Assembly (NCBI RefSeq): GCF_018139145.2
Contig: NC_059478.1
Location: 17,963,001 to 18,027,000 of the forward strand
Source of the DNA: Gymnogyps californianus
Taxonomy: Eukaryota > Chordata > Aves > Accipitriformes > Cathartidae
Direction: 5' to 3'
Length of the DNA: 64,000 bases
Made by a program: the position numbers and the translations under genes
The notes under the pieces: model-generated
What the model was told of the DNA's origin: nothing
The model's input: the letters and a program-made list of their open reading frames with translations, nothing else
Database searches by the model: none
In this document: in pieces, positions 1 to 14,807 of the stretch
Layout: each line of letters opens with the position of its first letter
How positions within the stretch are numbered: position 1 is the first letter of the stretch

Positions 1-3000
1 CATCTTCTCCACAAGAAAGAAACAGGATTACTCTAAAGAGACTACCTCTGTTTGTCAGGAAAAATAATAGCATTGGCAAGGTTTCATAGTCTAAAGCAGA
101 TCCTCTTTCCTCACCTCTTGGAAGTCATCGGTTGCAGAAAACAGCGCAGTCTCTGGATCAGTCCCCGTGGAGCTCAGGTCGTGGTGACACTGATGCTTTC
201 ATCAGACAAAAGACTCGGCTGCTGTGACCGGGGCAAACCTGCGCTTGTACTAGTTCTTGCCCTTGCGCCAGGACTGGTGTTCACGTATGTGACTGTCTGG
301 CAGACCAGACCAGAGGCACATGCACAAATGAAAACTAAACTTTTAGGGCAGAAGGAAGGGGAGGAAAAAGTTAATTTTCAGCCAGATCACCTCCCTGATT
401 TGTCTCATGGTTGCACTCTCGTTGCTACTGGTAAAGGAAGAGGAGAATGTAAAATCGGCTCGTCTGACAGCAGCCCGCACTTGGGTCAGCATAAGGCAAG
501 TGTAAAACCACTGCCCAAACCCCAATCTGTACAGCTCTCACATTTGGCAGGAGAATCAGAAGCACAGTTCTCCACAGCTTTTGGTTTACCATTTTAAGCA
601 TCTGGCTTAGTCAAAAACAGTGAATGAAAAGTTGTCCTGTCATTAGTTGTAACTATGAAGAGCATGTGGTAATGAATTCATGCAAGATATTGATATTCAA
701 AACAGCCTCAGATCTCCTAAGGATCTAACATGCTCTGAGGCTATAGCTGTATTCTGATCTGATTAGAATATGTCCACAAAAACCATGAAATGCCACAAAT
801 GCTACTTGATTACTGAGTGCAGCTTTTAAGGCCTTGTCCCTTTACCTCCCTGGAGATGAAATTATGAACAGATACTAACAAAAGCCTGATTGCTGCAACC
901 TGAATGAGTCCTGAAAATATAATATTTCTTTCTGGAAGTTGTAGTGAGCTTCCTAAACAGGCTTCCTAAAACCTGGTAGTTCAATTCGTCAGGAGGAGGA
1001 AAGTGCTTGGGATGAGGAGATGACTGGTTATTGAAGTCTACACACATTGTTCTTTATCTGAAGACTTCTAAGTCTATTGTAGTATGGTAGACCTAACTTC
1101 CATAGACATCCAAGCAGGGTCATGTGTCAGTCTGCTCCTTCTCCTTCTTTCCAAATGCTCCTTTGTTTGTTTCTTCCTTTGAGAAAGTCCATTTCAAGTT
1201 ACACTAATCCTTTTGACCTCCAGTATGCATGGACAATTACAGCTGTAATTGTCTCTTATCAGCACTCAAGTGTTTGCAGAGAAGACCATACCCTGCCCTC
1301 CCCTCGTCTAGTTATAAAATAAACATCCCAGTAACTGTGTAAACATTGAGTATTCATAAACGATTGCAGAGCAGTTCCAATCCATCACAACAGGATCTTG
1401 ATGACGCTAAAGCTTGTCTAGGTGAACTGTGTTGTAGCAGAGTTTCTTGACTACACTGTATTCGTAATGTGAATCAACCATTACCCTAGCATGGATTTAT
1501 GAAATTATTTTGTAATATGGTTGCCACCGTACACTCTGAAATAGAAGCCACATTAGTACCTTGCTAGCATGAAATACAGTGAAACACATTTCATCTGATG
1601 GACTGGCTTAGGCTCTTGTTGGAGTTCAATACTCTCTGACCAAGTTCTTCTAGATGTGCCAGAGGGTTTAATGTTTATTACCAGTTTTACTTATTTGAAG
1701 TTATTTGACGTTACAAGCTATACAAAAATCAATTGTAAAGCTAATCCTGCATTTCTTGTGCATCCAGTATTCTCACTGAAACCAGTATCTTCATGTGCAA
1801 AGAATGAGTAATTGAGTTTCCATTTTTACAAAGAGAAGTGCTCTGTAGAAATCAATTTAAAATTCCTTCAGAAAAGTCAAGCTGAAAATGTCAATGGCTA
1901 GGGTGGCGCATTGTAGCCATGCATAATATCAGACAGCAAAATGGTGCTGTGTGGTAGGAGCTGGAGTTGATCTGTAAATGCTGCACACAGCTGCTGCTGT
2001 CTGAGGAGTACAGTATACCCAGGTACTACTGACTGGTAAATCCCAGAAGACAGCACACAGACGACTGCAGGATGTATGATGGTGGCTCATTGCCTTGCAC
2101 CTCTGCAGCCCTAGTGCCAAGCTCTCCTTCGATTTTGATATGTACAAGTCGCTTTGAGACACTACATTAGGTAGCATGCCATGGGGACGAGGTGCTCTTC
2201 AATGTCTGAGCAGAGAACAGAAATCACAGTTTCTAAAAAGCTTTCAGAGATCAAAAAACAGCCTCAACAAGCCTTGGTATGGGAATCAAAGATGCATCTA
2301 GTGATGAAACAGGAAGCGACCACGCTGTTCTCCTCGTAGCACTTGGTGATAAGTTGCTGAGAGTGATTTCAGCTTTAAGATGTCTGTATAAAAATTTTTT
2401 TCAAAGATCCCTGGTCACTTATCTTGGCAAATCCAGTCTTAACCAAGCTATGAAAAAGTATTACTTAACCTAAAGATATCAAAAAATTATTTGTGTAGTT
2501 AAACTGAAATGATGGAAGATTAAGTGATGGCAAATAACCATGTTAAATGAGGGTCAGGTTGCTCTCTTAATCAAATGACTTTGCCAAATATTTACTGAAA
2601 TAGGACAGACTCTTGTAAAAGTATAAATAGTTTGTTAGTTATTTAAATAAAAGATCCTTACAAACCTTATTTGGTATGATTCTTTGATAGTGTTTATGAG
2701 GGGTTTTTTAATAGTGGGATTTTCATTGTGATTTTTCACTAGTAAAAAAGAAGTAACTTTTTTTTTTTTCTGGCAAAGTAGATTTTCCCTATAAAATTTG
2801 ATAGAAAGCATACTACTTAGTAAATTATGAGATATGTTATAAAAACTCCATACATGAACTTTACCACTAAATAAATATTTAATTACAAAGGATGTTGCCA
2901 TTTGTGGGATTTGACTAGATATTTTGTTTCTGTACAGCAACTTGTAATCAGTAAGTGCTGAATCCCTGATAAGAAAGTACTTAGAAATGCAGGGAGGAGG

Positions 3001-6000
3001 GGGAATGTTCTGGAAAAGAAAGCTTGCAGTCTTTTGCCCAAACATGTTCTTTGTGCATGCTTGTATTTCACGGAACAGAATATGTCCAGAACAGAAGACA
3101 GTATTTTTTAAAAGGTAATATCAGAGAATATACTTAAGATAATGCAACATGAATATTGAGAGCAAATGTGCACATTTTCAGTATCCATGATCTTGCAGAG
3201 GTGGGAGCGCCTATATTCACGGCTCACTCAGTCCTGTTGTGTACAATTCACAACACTCCTTAAAAAAAAGGCTAAAAAGGAGTTAGAAAATACAAATTAC
3301 TCTCTCATAGTGTAGAAGTCCTGCATAAGGAAATTTAAGCATTTATGAAGTGAAAAGTAAAGTGTAATTACAGCTTGGACACTTCTTAATACGTGGGAAA
3401 GAGCAGAATTACTTGATTAGGTCTCAGTGCTGTAGATGTTAACACCCCATATCCAGTGTAATTACAAATGGGGTGGGGATGGGAAAGTGGTAAACATTAC
3501 AGAGTATGCATGGGTGGGGTTCAGAAGGTACCCCTGATGAACAGATTAGGCAATGATTGTTCACCAGAAGGTTAACCTGAGTCTTCTTCTTGGTCGTCAT
3601 CTGTCTAGTATATCTCAAGACTTAGCAACTGCAAGGCCATGATCCATCTTAGCTGAATGAAGGGTTACTTATGATAGAAAATGTCACATGAAAAAGGCTG
3701 GATTGTATTGGAGAGAGATTAAAACAGAGACTCAGCAATATTTTCAGACAGTCTGTGTATGAAAAGCAATTTGGCCTGAAATCTTGAAGGCTGAACTTTC
3801 TGGCTGCAGATTTGAAAATAGTACTATGTATGTGTAAGTTTTGCTGCTATTTTTAGGATTCTGATTGTGTAATCTGTAGTTGTGATGGCGAGCGTTTATA
3901 TGGGTCGTTTCTTTGGCTCTGGTGAGAGTGGTCGTGGGAATAAGATGTACCAACACTATCAACTTCTACTTTTTAGTTTTCCTATTTTTGTCCAACCTTG
4001 CTTGAAGCATCTATAGGAAGTAGGTGCATATTGTACTGAGGCGTTGATCACAAGTATAGAGACATTTGTTTCTTTCCTGATGTGAAAATGGCCTACGAAA
4101 AAGGGATTTAAACACAGGACTCTATAGTAAGTGCTGGAACTATTGGAAGTGACTTAGTCCGAGAAAGGATTGAGCCTAGTGTTCTCCAGGCAAGGTCAGA
4201 AAACCAACCAGAGTCCCAGCTGCAAGCCACCAGAAGCTAGAACCATGAAATAAAATGGTGGCTGCTCACTTTATTTTACAAAGGCTCCAGCCTGAGGTTC
4301 TGCCTGTCTGCACATCCTAAGGTATAATAGGATATAAAATTATTTTCAGTTGAAGACCAAAAAGATCACTGATACGACCATAAAAAATGTGGAGTATACC
4401 ACATTCCTAAAAAGACTTGCAGTTACCCAATAGGAAAATGAAGCTAGCTAAGAGCTTGACTGCCATCTAACTCTAAGCATAATCTCCTGTAATATTGTTT
4501 TAAAAGTCTGGAAGTATTCCAGATATGTGATCAGATGATTTGAGTCCAAATGATACCTAAGCAAGTGAGGCAATAAAGAGATTAACCATACACGAAGCAA
4601 CTAAAAACATGTCAAACAACTGAAAAAGGACCAGTGGAAATGGAAACAAACATAAGCGGTACAAAACCATAGCAACAGTCAGTGTTGCTGGCTACAATAA
4701 GCTTGTATTAACTGGAAATAGAACTAAGTAATGCAAGGGGTTGGAGAATAAAAGATAAAGGCAGTTTCAGTATTTTCTGTTGTAAACCATGCCATTTATG
4801 GAGGAATACAGCAGAAAGCAATGCAGTTTAAACAAGCAATGTAAAAAGATGGGAATAGATAATTCTGTGAATGAAATGTATTCTACGTTTAAAACTCTTC
4901 AGTGAAAGAAAATTGAAAGCGTTAGCAGTTTGTGCTTAACACAGAAAATACTGCTGATGCAAGCAGATTGCACAGGATCTTTCCTGTGCAAACGTCTGCA
5001 GAACAATCAATCATGATTAAATGGCAATCTTTAACCGGTGACACTGTTTATATGAAAGGCGATTCCAGTGCTAAAGCCGTGTGAAATATAATGGCAAAGT
5101 GAAATCTCTTTTTAGTAGGAGAAAGGAGAGAAAAGCAATAGTAGCAAACTTAGAATACTTGAAAAATTAGGGAAAAAACCCTGAAAATAGACAATAGGAA
5201 AGAAAGTGAACAGCAAGAATGTCAAATTCTGTTAATGTGTTTCAAGGGCTTGGGAGTTTGCCAGTACTATGTACTATATGGCTCTACTTTAGCAGATTTT
5301 AAAGCATGAACGTGCCTTATACCTGTAAAGTATTCTCAAAGTGTTGAGGTCGTGCGTGTGGAAATCCAGCTGGGTGCTGATGTAATGCTTCAGGCTTTCT
5401 GCTTGCAGGTTTCCTAGCGTGCTCGTGGGTGGATTTCTTGCCGTCTTACACTGTACTTGCATACATGCTACAGATGGTCCCCTTGTGGGCAACAAATTTG
5501 GGTCGGTCTTCTATCTATGGGCCAGCTATTAACAAATCTTAGAGGTTTCTACCCTTTAGCAGATTTGGTAGAAAAGGTCAAAAGTGGTTTTGTGTGGGGG
5601 TGAACAAGTGATAGATGTACAAACAGTACAATCACTAAAACCTCCTTACTGTAGGAGACCAGACTAAAAAGTAAGGCCTACTTATTAACGCAAAGAGAAA
5701 TTTACCAGTTGTTTAACCGAAGGGTGTGTTGAGTTGAGTGAAGGACATGTTAGAGGGGGGAATGAATGGCTGGGACTCATTTGATTTTAACACTCAAAGC
5801 GCCAGGCAATAATGTCAGAATTTCTACAAAGCCGAGAAATTCTCAAGAGAGCGTGCTCATCTGCTGACTTGAGTGAAATAGTGGGAAGAATAGCATCAGC
5901 CAAATTACTTTAATCCAGCTTTGCTCCAGTGAATACTATTTGATGAGGCAAATTCCAGAATATTTGCTATAAGTAAACTATTTGGACAGCCTCAATTCCT

Positions 6001-9000
6001 GTCTTCTGTTAGTGCTCTGCACCCAGTGTTCCACTAGACACAAATGCAAATATTTGATGGGCACACAATAGGTTTTGACAAAAAATTGCAGAAACAGACC
6101 AAAGCAGCATGCTAAAACCTATGTTCTCTATATGGAATTGACACAGCACGCACTTTTTTTTTTTTTTTAATTGATAGAAATCACAGATACTGGGGAAGTA
6201 CAGAGATGGGAAAGCCTGAAACAAACAGGAAAAGTAGAGCAACTCTAGGCATGCTAGTGCCCTACAATGGAGGAGATGCTTCTTGCATGTTTACTTTTAT
6301 GTGGAAATCTTTACTTTATAATCTAGGTAAAACTGCTTTGCTATCTTTTCAAAGGTGAGGATGGATGGGAAAGTGAGCTGCTTTTAAACCATCTTGGCAA
6401 TGTTGTTATGTTATCCAAAAGTCAAACTGTTAATCAGCTATTTCTGATCTGAACTTCGGCACCAACAGAGTTGCAGTGGTGGTACCAGCAAAATAAAAAT
6501 TTCCAGCAAACATGACTTCAAAAGCATTAAGCAGAGCAGAAGAGATAATATGTATTTAAAAAAATTACAAACAAGATTGTAGGACTGTGGTAGATATATG
6601 TGTTCTATATATGCATGTGCTGGGATTTTGATGTGACCTTTTCGAAGGCTGTGTGTTATCCATGAATTTGGATTAAATGAACTTGAAAGTATAGCTTGAT
6701 ACTTTTGCTCTTCTAGCAAAGCCAATTAGAAAAAATTCCTGGCTCTCCCATGCCCTAGTCCCTTCATCCCCCCTGTGCTCTCCTTATAGTTCACAATCCC
6801 TTTGGTTGCATTCTTGCAATTGTTGGTGCAGTTGTGTGCTGATCTGCCTCTCTGAAGTGGTACACCAAAGTTTCCAAAACAGTGGGGGGGTCCTTTGTTT
6901 CAATGGTTCACTTTGCAGCAAGGTCAAAAAAGGAGCTGTGCCAGTGTGAGGGAAAGGAGGAGAAGGAGGGTAGAGGATGCTCCTCTGCAGGAGGGGTCCT
7001 CTTAAACCAAGTGTGTTTCTGGAGGAAAGGTATTATCGCTGCATCCTTCAGGCATTGCATCTCAAGCGTTTGAAGTCTGTAGATTACTATCACAATCTAG
7101 AAGGTAAATGTAGTGAAACCTACAATTGCTCATACCATATATTATTTTTCTTTTAAGTGATCCTACGAGTGATTTGAGGAAACTCACTAAAAGCCATGTG
7201 CTGTATTCTGGCCATAAGGGTCTATGGCATTTCTCCCTAGGACGCAGAGATTATCCTTCAATTCCTACTTTAGTTAAGTTTTAACTTGAAACTGAACTGC
7301 TGTTGGGGACCACAAATAGCTCAGTCAAGTCTATTCTGCAAAGAGTCTCAGAGCAAAGAAATTAAGAGATTAGTCACACCAGCTTGCCAGGAGGCTATTG
7401 CCTTATATGTAATACGGAAATTGCAAAGGGGAACTTCTGAATTATGAAACTGTGCACAGTTACAGAAATACATTAATAGCAGTGATAGCAGAAGGCACAA
7501 GTGAGTCAATGTTGGAGTCGGTGTTGCCCCGCAAAGCCAGGAACTGATAGCTGAAAGACCGTGGTGTTGCTTTGTACTTTGGATTGAAAATGCATTGTCA
7601 GGCAATACTGTTCTGCGATGGCTGGATCGCTACATGCTCTGACATGTCCAAACCCTGAATGTCTTGTTCAAAGAAAGGTTTTTATTCAGAAAATCTCTGT
7701 TTATAACTTCTCTTTATCATATAAGAGGAGGTGGCTTGCATATGGGAGCCTGTGCCTAGCCCAGGAAACCTGGATTGAACCAGAGGTTCAGCGGTCTGAG
7801 CCTGGAGATGAGACAGTGCGTTGCAGAGTTTGGACAGTGGTCCTGGCTTTTTGCATCTCTGCAGTCTTCTGGTTGTACGTGACACCTTCGGAGAGATGAG
7901 GCTTCTGTGATGAGTGTGCATGTGTTATGTATGTCCTATAGGTGGGGTAAAGTAGCCTAGTCACTGTGAGGGGAATGGAGAAATAGAGACTGTTCCTCCC
8001 ACGGTAGCTGCTAGCATGTAGAAGTGGGCAAAATGGGTTCCCTAATGTATGCTAGTATCTTACTTAATGTAGATCAAAATAGTTTTAATTACACTAGCGA
8101 AGAAGATGGCTAATCTGTGGAGCTTCCACTCTGGTCTGAATATTTCTGCACGTTTCTTCTATGGCCTGGACTTTCTTTTTTTTAATAAAAGCATGGTCAA
8201 ATATACTATACTGTGCATTAAAGACTAACTTTTAAATGATTGGTAAAGTTAAATTAGGAATAAAAGCTTGTTCTGTGTCTGCCTCAGTTCCCAATGAAGT
8301 AAAGATATTAAAAATTTTACAAGCCCAGATTCTACTTTTTAATATCTAAGTTGTTGTTGTTATTATTTGGTTTAGATTTAGAAACACCAAGTACTGAAAA
8401 AATATTAGATGTCTGTGGTTTTTTCCTACACAAAACCACCCACAATTCTCTCTGTAGTATAACATCACTTTCCATCAGGGCAACTGTTGTCAGGAACAAA
8501 AAATCAGTATGGCCAAGTATTTCCCACTGCCTCCACCCAGTCAGGAGGTTGTTGGATAAATTTGATTTAGCCTGCACGCAGATGGAAGCAGGATACTGAG
8601 GGAGTTTGGGTTTTTTTCTCCTTTTCATTGATATCTAAAAGAAATAAATAGACTTGTTAAACTCAGAAAATCTATTTGATTCCAGCCTCAGAAGCACAAG
8701 AAAAGGTCTAGGGAAGTAAAAATCTCCCTCTGATTTTTCTCTGTGAGACAGTAGATACAAATCTTTTCATTTAGAATTTCAATTTTTTGAATGCTGATGT
8801 TTATAAAAATAAATTAAATTCAGTCAATGAAAGTATATATTTTGACCTTTTAAACATGTTAACTAAAATCTCAAAGTGGGTATAATGTTAGACCCAAACT
8901 GTACTTATTGACTTAGACGTACCCAATTTTGACATGTCAAAGTTGGCTTTGAGTTGGGTTTTTTTTTCTTTGTTGCATTTTGGGGTTTTTTTTTTTGATC

Positions 9001-11839
9001 AGGACATTTTTCAAAAATAGCTCTTCCTTATGAGGAATTTTTGATAAATCGGGATTTTTTTTCTCCTGAAATGAAAACTTCCTACTGAGACATTTGCCAA
9101 AACTTCTCATTTCCACGTTTTGGACTAGGGACTTGAGCTATCCCTAATCTTATCAAATACCTATTTGACAGAATGCATCCTCAACGGAATGCTATAAAAT
9201 GAAATTAAGGAAATTTAACTGAAGTAGTCCATTAAAAAAATTCCTTGATTAAGGGATAAATTGTCAACGCTAAGGAAAATCAGCCTTGAGATTTTGCAGC
9301 TATTCACTGGGAATCTTAGTATGGTACAAACAGACTTGGGTTAAAAACCAGACATATAACAGCTGTGTTGCTGGAAAACTGGGAGATCTTATTCTAAATA
9401 TTTTCAGCCAAAAGAAATGTTTAAAAAAATCTGCTATGCTTCAAAATGTTCTCGTGTGAGCAAACCCATTATCTTCAGGGGAACGAGGACTATTTAACTG
9501 TTGCTGGATCTTGTCCTTAACTGGTGATGTATTTATATTCCTAATTCAGGAAGAAAAAAATGGAGAAAATCCTGAATTCTAGAGAATATAAAGTTACTTG
9601 GGTCCCTTACAAAAACAACTTTTTAAAATACAAAGAAAAACAGATCTATCAAAAAATCTGAGAGGATTTGATTTCTAACTTTAGCATAACCAACAGATCT
9701 ATCTATTTCTTAGGTTTTTTTAAATGAATAAAACACATGGGGAGTGGTGGGTGGAGGAGCTTGTGTTTCACTTGCCACCACCTTAGCGCTGGGAGGAGCT
9801 CGGTCAGTAGGAGTCCCACGGTGGTGGCTCCTGTGCCAAGTTAGAGGGAAGCAGCAGAGGAGTGGATGCGAGCTACAAGGGTCAGTGTGCTACATTTTGC
9901 TTACAGCAAACGGGTAACTCCTTTAAGAAACGGGGAATATAAGAATGTTAATTGTTAATCATCGACTTGTTGTCAGTGCTGAGTAGAGATGCTGTGTTTA
10001 CCAGTAACCTGCTGGGTGACACAAAGTGGTGAAACCCACAAACCATGAAGAAATGATCATACCTTGATCCTGCTACAAACATTTCAATTATGAAGAGCTG
10101 TTTTGGGTTCTAGCTCTTAGGGAAAGTCATCTCTGCTTGGAGAGGCAGAAATGAAGAGGGTCACTAACGCATGCTTATTAAATAACAGTTTGTGACAAGT
10201 GACACTGGTGGTAACTCGAGCGCTTGCTTGGATATGAGATGGGATGAAATTCAAAGAGCAGTGGGATTCGGGAGGTCTGGTCTTCTGGGAACAGCAGGTG
10301 TGTGGATTCTGCCCCCAACACTGTAGGAACCCCCTTTGCAGGGATGTTTGTATGGGTTGGACACTTCTATACTGCCTCCTGTACTAGCTAAACTTACAAG
10401 AACTTACTGTTCTTGCAACTTTGCTTGTAAAATTTGTTCAAAACTAGCCAACTAACCTCCCCCTTCCAGAGTTCCCAAGGGTGGAGATAACACTGCCTTA
10501 AGTGGCCCGTATGAAACTTATTATCTCTGTTATACTCAAGCTTTCATGCAAAAAGTGAACCACATGGCTTGGGGTGGGGGAGAGGATGTGTGTTTCTATG
10601 TTTCTGCTGAGAAACGTAGCTGTTCATGTTTTGGTGCAGCAGTTCAGCCCAATTCTTTCAGGGGCAGGGGATTTGCAAATATTTGACGTATCTGAATTTA
10701 GCATGTTGAATCCTCTATGGAGTCTCTCTTTGCTTCATGTGCTCCATTTCCACAGTGCTCCTGGGCGTTGGCAGAGAGCAGGTATCTTGCCCAGATCAGT
10801 GAGCCTGTCCTAACCCGGGACTCTAGGGCTGGGCAGCCTGTCCCGCAGCAACCTCTGGCAATTGGAAACATTTGGGGTGCTTGGCGCCAAAGCCTCAGAA
10901 CAAGACACTTCTCTGTAGATCCAGCACTCCCAAAAGTAAACCCACTCTCCTTTCATTGCTCAGAGCAGCCACCGAATTAGAAGTGAAGCAGCTTGGAAAT
11001 ATTTAGGGCATGGAGAAGCTGGGATAGGAGTTAGGAGAAGAGAAGGAACAGGGCAGGTTGACTCTTCTGAGTCATGTTCGGTTGGAGTCCTGCTCTTGTA
11101 TGTTTTGCTGCAGTCCAGTGACCCACAGGCGATTTGACCACACTGACCACTTACTCATACGTGCAATATGGTGTGCTGACCTACTTTAAAATACTTGATT
11201 TCAGCTGAGTCCTGCTCTGCAGACCCAGCAGTAGTCTGCCTTATTTTCCTTTCCCAGACTAACTCTTTAGTGGAATAATTACTGTACAAACTCCAAAGCC
11301 CAGCAAGCTGCTCTGCATTCCAGTTTCACAGGAAGTAAAATCTGAGCTTGCCAAGTCTGCTTGCTCATCTGCGGCCGCTCGGCATCCCAGATTCCTGTGC
11401 CCGTTAGCAAGGGGTTACGTAATAGGCACACGCCGGGTCTGTGACTTTTTTTTTATACAGAAAACCAGAAATGAATGAGTGTGATGTGGCAGGAAGCAGC
11501 TTGTATGAAAGGCACAAACGGAGACTGAAAGATGACAGTAATATGTTTTCAATACTAAGTTAAAGCAATGAAATACTTGCTTCAGCAGCAAATCTGAGGT
11601 CCCTGAGGCTGGCTTTAAAAGGTATAAATGAAGTAAACCTCAAAAATTGCACGGTCAATTTATTTGACAGCACGAGCTTAAATTACCCTCACAGCTGGTT
11701 TAAAAACTGTTCTCTTAAGAGGGAGACAGAAGTATTGAGGCAGCTGTCTGTCTTTTTGGCAACATGATGATAAAAGCAATAGGGTTACAATAGTAACCTC
11801 CTCCTGCAAGGAGATGAGCAGTTAAGGTTTGAACCACTG
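1..11839. other. Intergenic DNA, no gene recognised
   Basis: AT-rich sequence with frequent stops in all frames. The longest frame, 52-597 plus (181 codons), has no recognisable domain and no splice context. The last exons of TGFBR3, the mammalian downstream neighbour, were looked for and not found. I see no full repeat element apart from homopolymer runs. Confidence 0.6.
6154..6168 (+). repeat. 15-base poly-T run
   Basis: Simple homopolymer in intergenic DNA. Confidence 0.8.
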
Positions 11840-12590
11840 TGTCGGGGCCCCAAGTGCACCACCGGCCCTGATCAGCCTCCCCTGGGGCTGTGCTTCAGCT
11901 CAAGCTTTGTAAGTGTGCCTGTCTCCAGCCCTGGCCCTGCCTCCTGTATGGGTCTTGGGTCTGTGTTGTGGCCTTGTCTCCAGCTCCGTCTCCTTTTGCT
12001 ACTGACTGGACCCTCTGCATAGAGCCTGGACCCAGTTTATATCCCTTTTGCTTTTTCGGGGACTGCTGATGTGCCAGCACCCAGCTCTGCCTGTCCTGTT
12101 CACATGCTGTGAGATTGGGTCTTGTCGGTGAGGAGGCTGTCTGCACTGTGGTCACCTCAGCTCCTGGCTCACATCCCTTCGTGGAGCAGCCCTGCTCCTG
12201 CTGCTCCCTGGCGTGCTACTCTTTACTGGCCTTCAGCGGACATTTCCTCGCTGCTGAATCGCAGCCGATGCTCATGCTGGGAGGTACTGGACAGCTGGCA
12301 CATAGCAATACATACCAACTCTGCAGCAGTGTGTCTGCTGAACTATCCAGCGCTTCATCAAACTGCTACAGAAGCTGATGGAAATCAACTTCATCCTGAG
12401 CAGGACTGTGCCATTCATGTATCTCAAGGGGTAACAAAACTTCTTGAGAAGTCTGGCTGCGCATGTACTCAGACTAAGCTGATTACCAGTATGTTTCCTG
12501 ACCTCTCTTTCCGGGTCATATCTTTTTCCCGTGTACTGGGGGCATTGATTGCTTCTTGGGATGAGCTCAGACTTTTGTTTTAACAAATTT
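11840..12590. other. GC-rich patch, possible diverged repeat
   Basis: The segment is more GC-rich than its surroundings and opens GTGTCGGGGCCCCAAG. Several overlapping frames are open (86 to 153 codons on both strands), but none resembles a known protein and the frames overlap each other. An old repeat or LTR is possible; I cannot name one. Confidence 0.3.
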
Positions 12591-12993
12591 CCTGTTGTTG
12601 TGGGGACCAGAGCAGGGGTGACACTCAGTTTCTTCAGTGTTCTTCCTACGGTGTGTTACCAGGCTTTGGGGCTCTTGCTGCAAGTCTGAACCTTGCTGAT
12701 GTTTGTTGAGAAGTATTTTATAGCCTGTAGTGATATTTGGAGCCCTTCGGGGCTCAATAGCTATAGTGCAGATATCTTAGACTTGAACAAACAGAACTCT
12801 TAAGCAAGATGCCTGTCTTGGTTTCCCCCCAAAAAGACGAGATGATACAAGGAGGAAGCTTCTTTTTTCGTTCTATACCAGGTGTGAAAGTTGGGGGGTG
12901 CTTGATCTCTGATAGGTAGGGTTGGGACAGTTGTGATCTCTGCTAGAATGCAAAAAGGCAGTTCCTGCCTACTTTTTCTGGCATGAACAATCT

Positions 12994-13011
12994 AAAAAAA
13001 AAAAAAAAAAA
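12994..13011 (+). repeat. 18-base poly-A run
   Basis: An uninterrupted A run; the 300 bases upstream contain no recognisable processed gene copy. Confidence 0.85.
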
Positions 13012-14785
13012 GCCTGGCAAGCAAGCGGGACAAACTAGGATCCTGCCTCCACCCCTGCTGCAGTGGAGGGTGAGGTTGGTGGTGTGGATGCTAAGGAGCA
13101 GGCTGCGCTGTACTAAAACCTGGTGTTGTGTGCATGTTCCTTTCCCTCCTTCCCTCATACTGGCTGGCCCTAAATGGCTCTGCCCCAGAAGGCAAGACGT
13201 CCCCTGGCAGAGCTCACCTGAGCCTTGGTAACTCCGTGCTTACCTGCCAAAGTTGTGCTCATGTATCATAGACAGGCTAACCCTACCTGAACCAGGACCT
13301 GCAGCGCCAGAAGCACACCAATGGCTGGGCTTCACCTGGCTGGAAATGCCCAAATAGTATCTAGAAGCAAACTTGTGTTTTGAAAGGAATATATAGTAAA
13401 ATCTCGCTAAAAATCAGCGAATTCTGAACTGAGGTGTGAGATGGCCATTTCTAAAGATTAACGAGAAATAGGAGGGGGGAGGGGAACAGTGTGCCTGTCC
13501 TGTAGCATTAGAATCAAAATACAAAAAAGATGGAGGGGAATTGGGCCATAATTAATTTACCAGGATGCTATAGCTCTCATTTCACTGTGCTACAGTAATA
13601 ACTAAATGAAAATCCAGATCGTGTCTGAGCACATGAAGAAATAAACAGTTCCTGTGTTTTTAGAGAAGAATGAATTTCATATTGCTGTGGTTCCCAGTGG
13701 TTCCTCAGTTTACTTGGAGATGGTCGTTATCAGGATAGTACATTCTTTAAAGATGAACTAAACTTGTTTTTGTTTTGAAATGACATACTTCTATCATCAT
13801 CAACACCATAAGCAAGACACTTTGTAAACCTTTCTTGTATTACAGTTTTATAATGACAAAAGCAGGCTAAAATACATGTATGAAGTTTAGAAGGTCATGA
13901 GGTACTGCCCATATCTTTTGGGGGTAAATTCCTTGGTTCCTCTGAAAGGATTGTTAACCCGATGCTGGAGAATTCTGGTGCCTCAAGCAGTGCCCCATCT
14001 GAGAGATCACTTAAAACCTATGGCTCTCTAGGGATGAGAAGAAGTATCTTACACAGTTCTAGCACTGTTTATTATTATGAAAGCTAATGGAAAAATCAGA
14101 TTTGGAAAAGATATTATGCAGATTCTGTGCTACTAGAAATCCAGCAATTTTATAAAGAATTTTAGTCCTTTCTGCTACAGATCTCCTGCACCTTTCCTTA
14201 TGCTCTGCTGTGGGTTCTCTCTGTACAGAGGCGGTAGAATTTGCGTGAAAATCCAAGCAGGGCTTTGGTCCTTTGTGCTGACCTGACTGGGCAGGTACAG
14301 CAAACGCTTACACAGGCTGTTGATCATTTTTAGATCTGATTTTAAAATCATGTGTAGAGTATTTAATAGAAGGAATTTTATAAACAATATAATATAAAAT
14401 TTATGTTCTATAAATTTTTTTTGTAGCTGACATTTTTTTAAAACTATATATGAAAACCTTTCCCGGTACACTTACATGCTCCATATTGCATTTGTTTGTG
14501 TCTGGGGCATATTCCTGTTGTTCAAATTGCTTGCACTCATCCCTATGATGGATGATCTTTTGTGCAGCTAAAGTTTTTGGGGAACCAGTCTGTTTCAGCA
14601 AACTCAACCAAGTCGGAAAGGAAGAATCTGCACATATCACTGCAACTTTCACATGTGAAGGGAGTAAATTCATTTAACCTTTTAATAGAAAGGCTTAGGC
14701 TTTCTTCCACAGATTCCCCTTAAATGGATCATTTAACTTGCTTCTTCATTGTATGCTTTAGAAACTAGGAAGGCCTAGAAAATAC

Positions 14786-14807
14786 TTTTTTTTTTTTTTT
14801 TTTTTTT
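14786..14807 (+). repeat. 22-base poly-T run
   Basis: An uninterrupted 22-T run. No flanking retroposed gene was recognised. Confidence 0.85.

Noticed and set aside
52..597. A 181-codon plus-strand frame at the window start
   Set aside because: No domain or family resemblance; a chance frame in moderately GC DNA. TGFBR3 was considered and does not fit.
12122..12583. A 153-codon plus-strand frame
   Set aside because: Two other frames overlap it and it lacks conserved motifs; probably part of a GC-rich repeat.
12700..13011. A processed pseudogene ending in the poly-A run
   Set aside because: The 300 bases upstream hold no recognisable coding remnant; the run is treated as a simple homopolymer.
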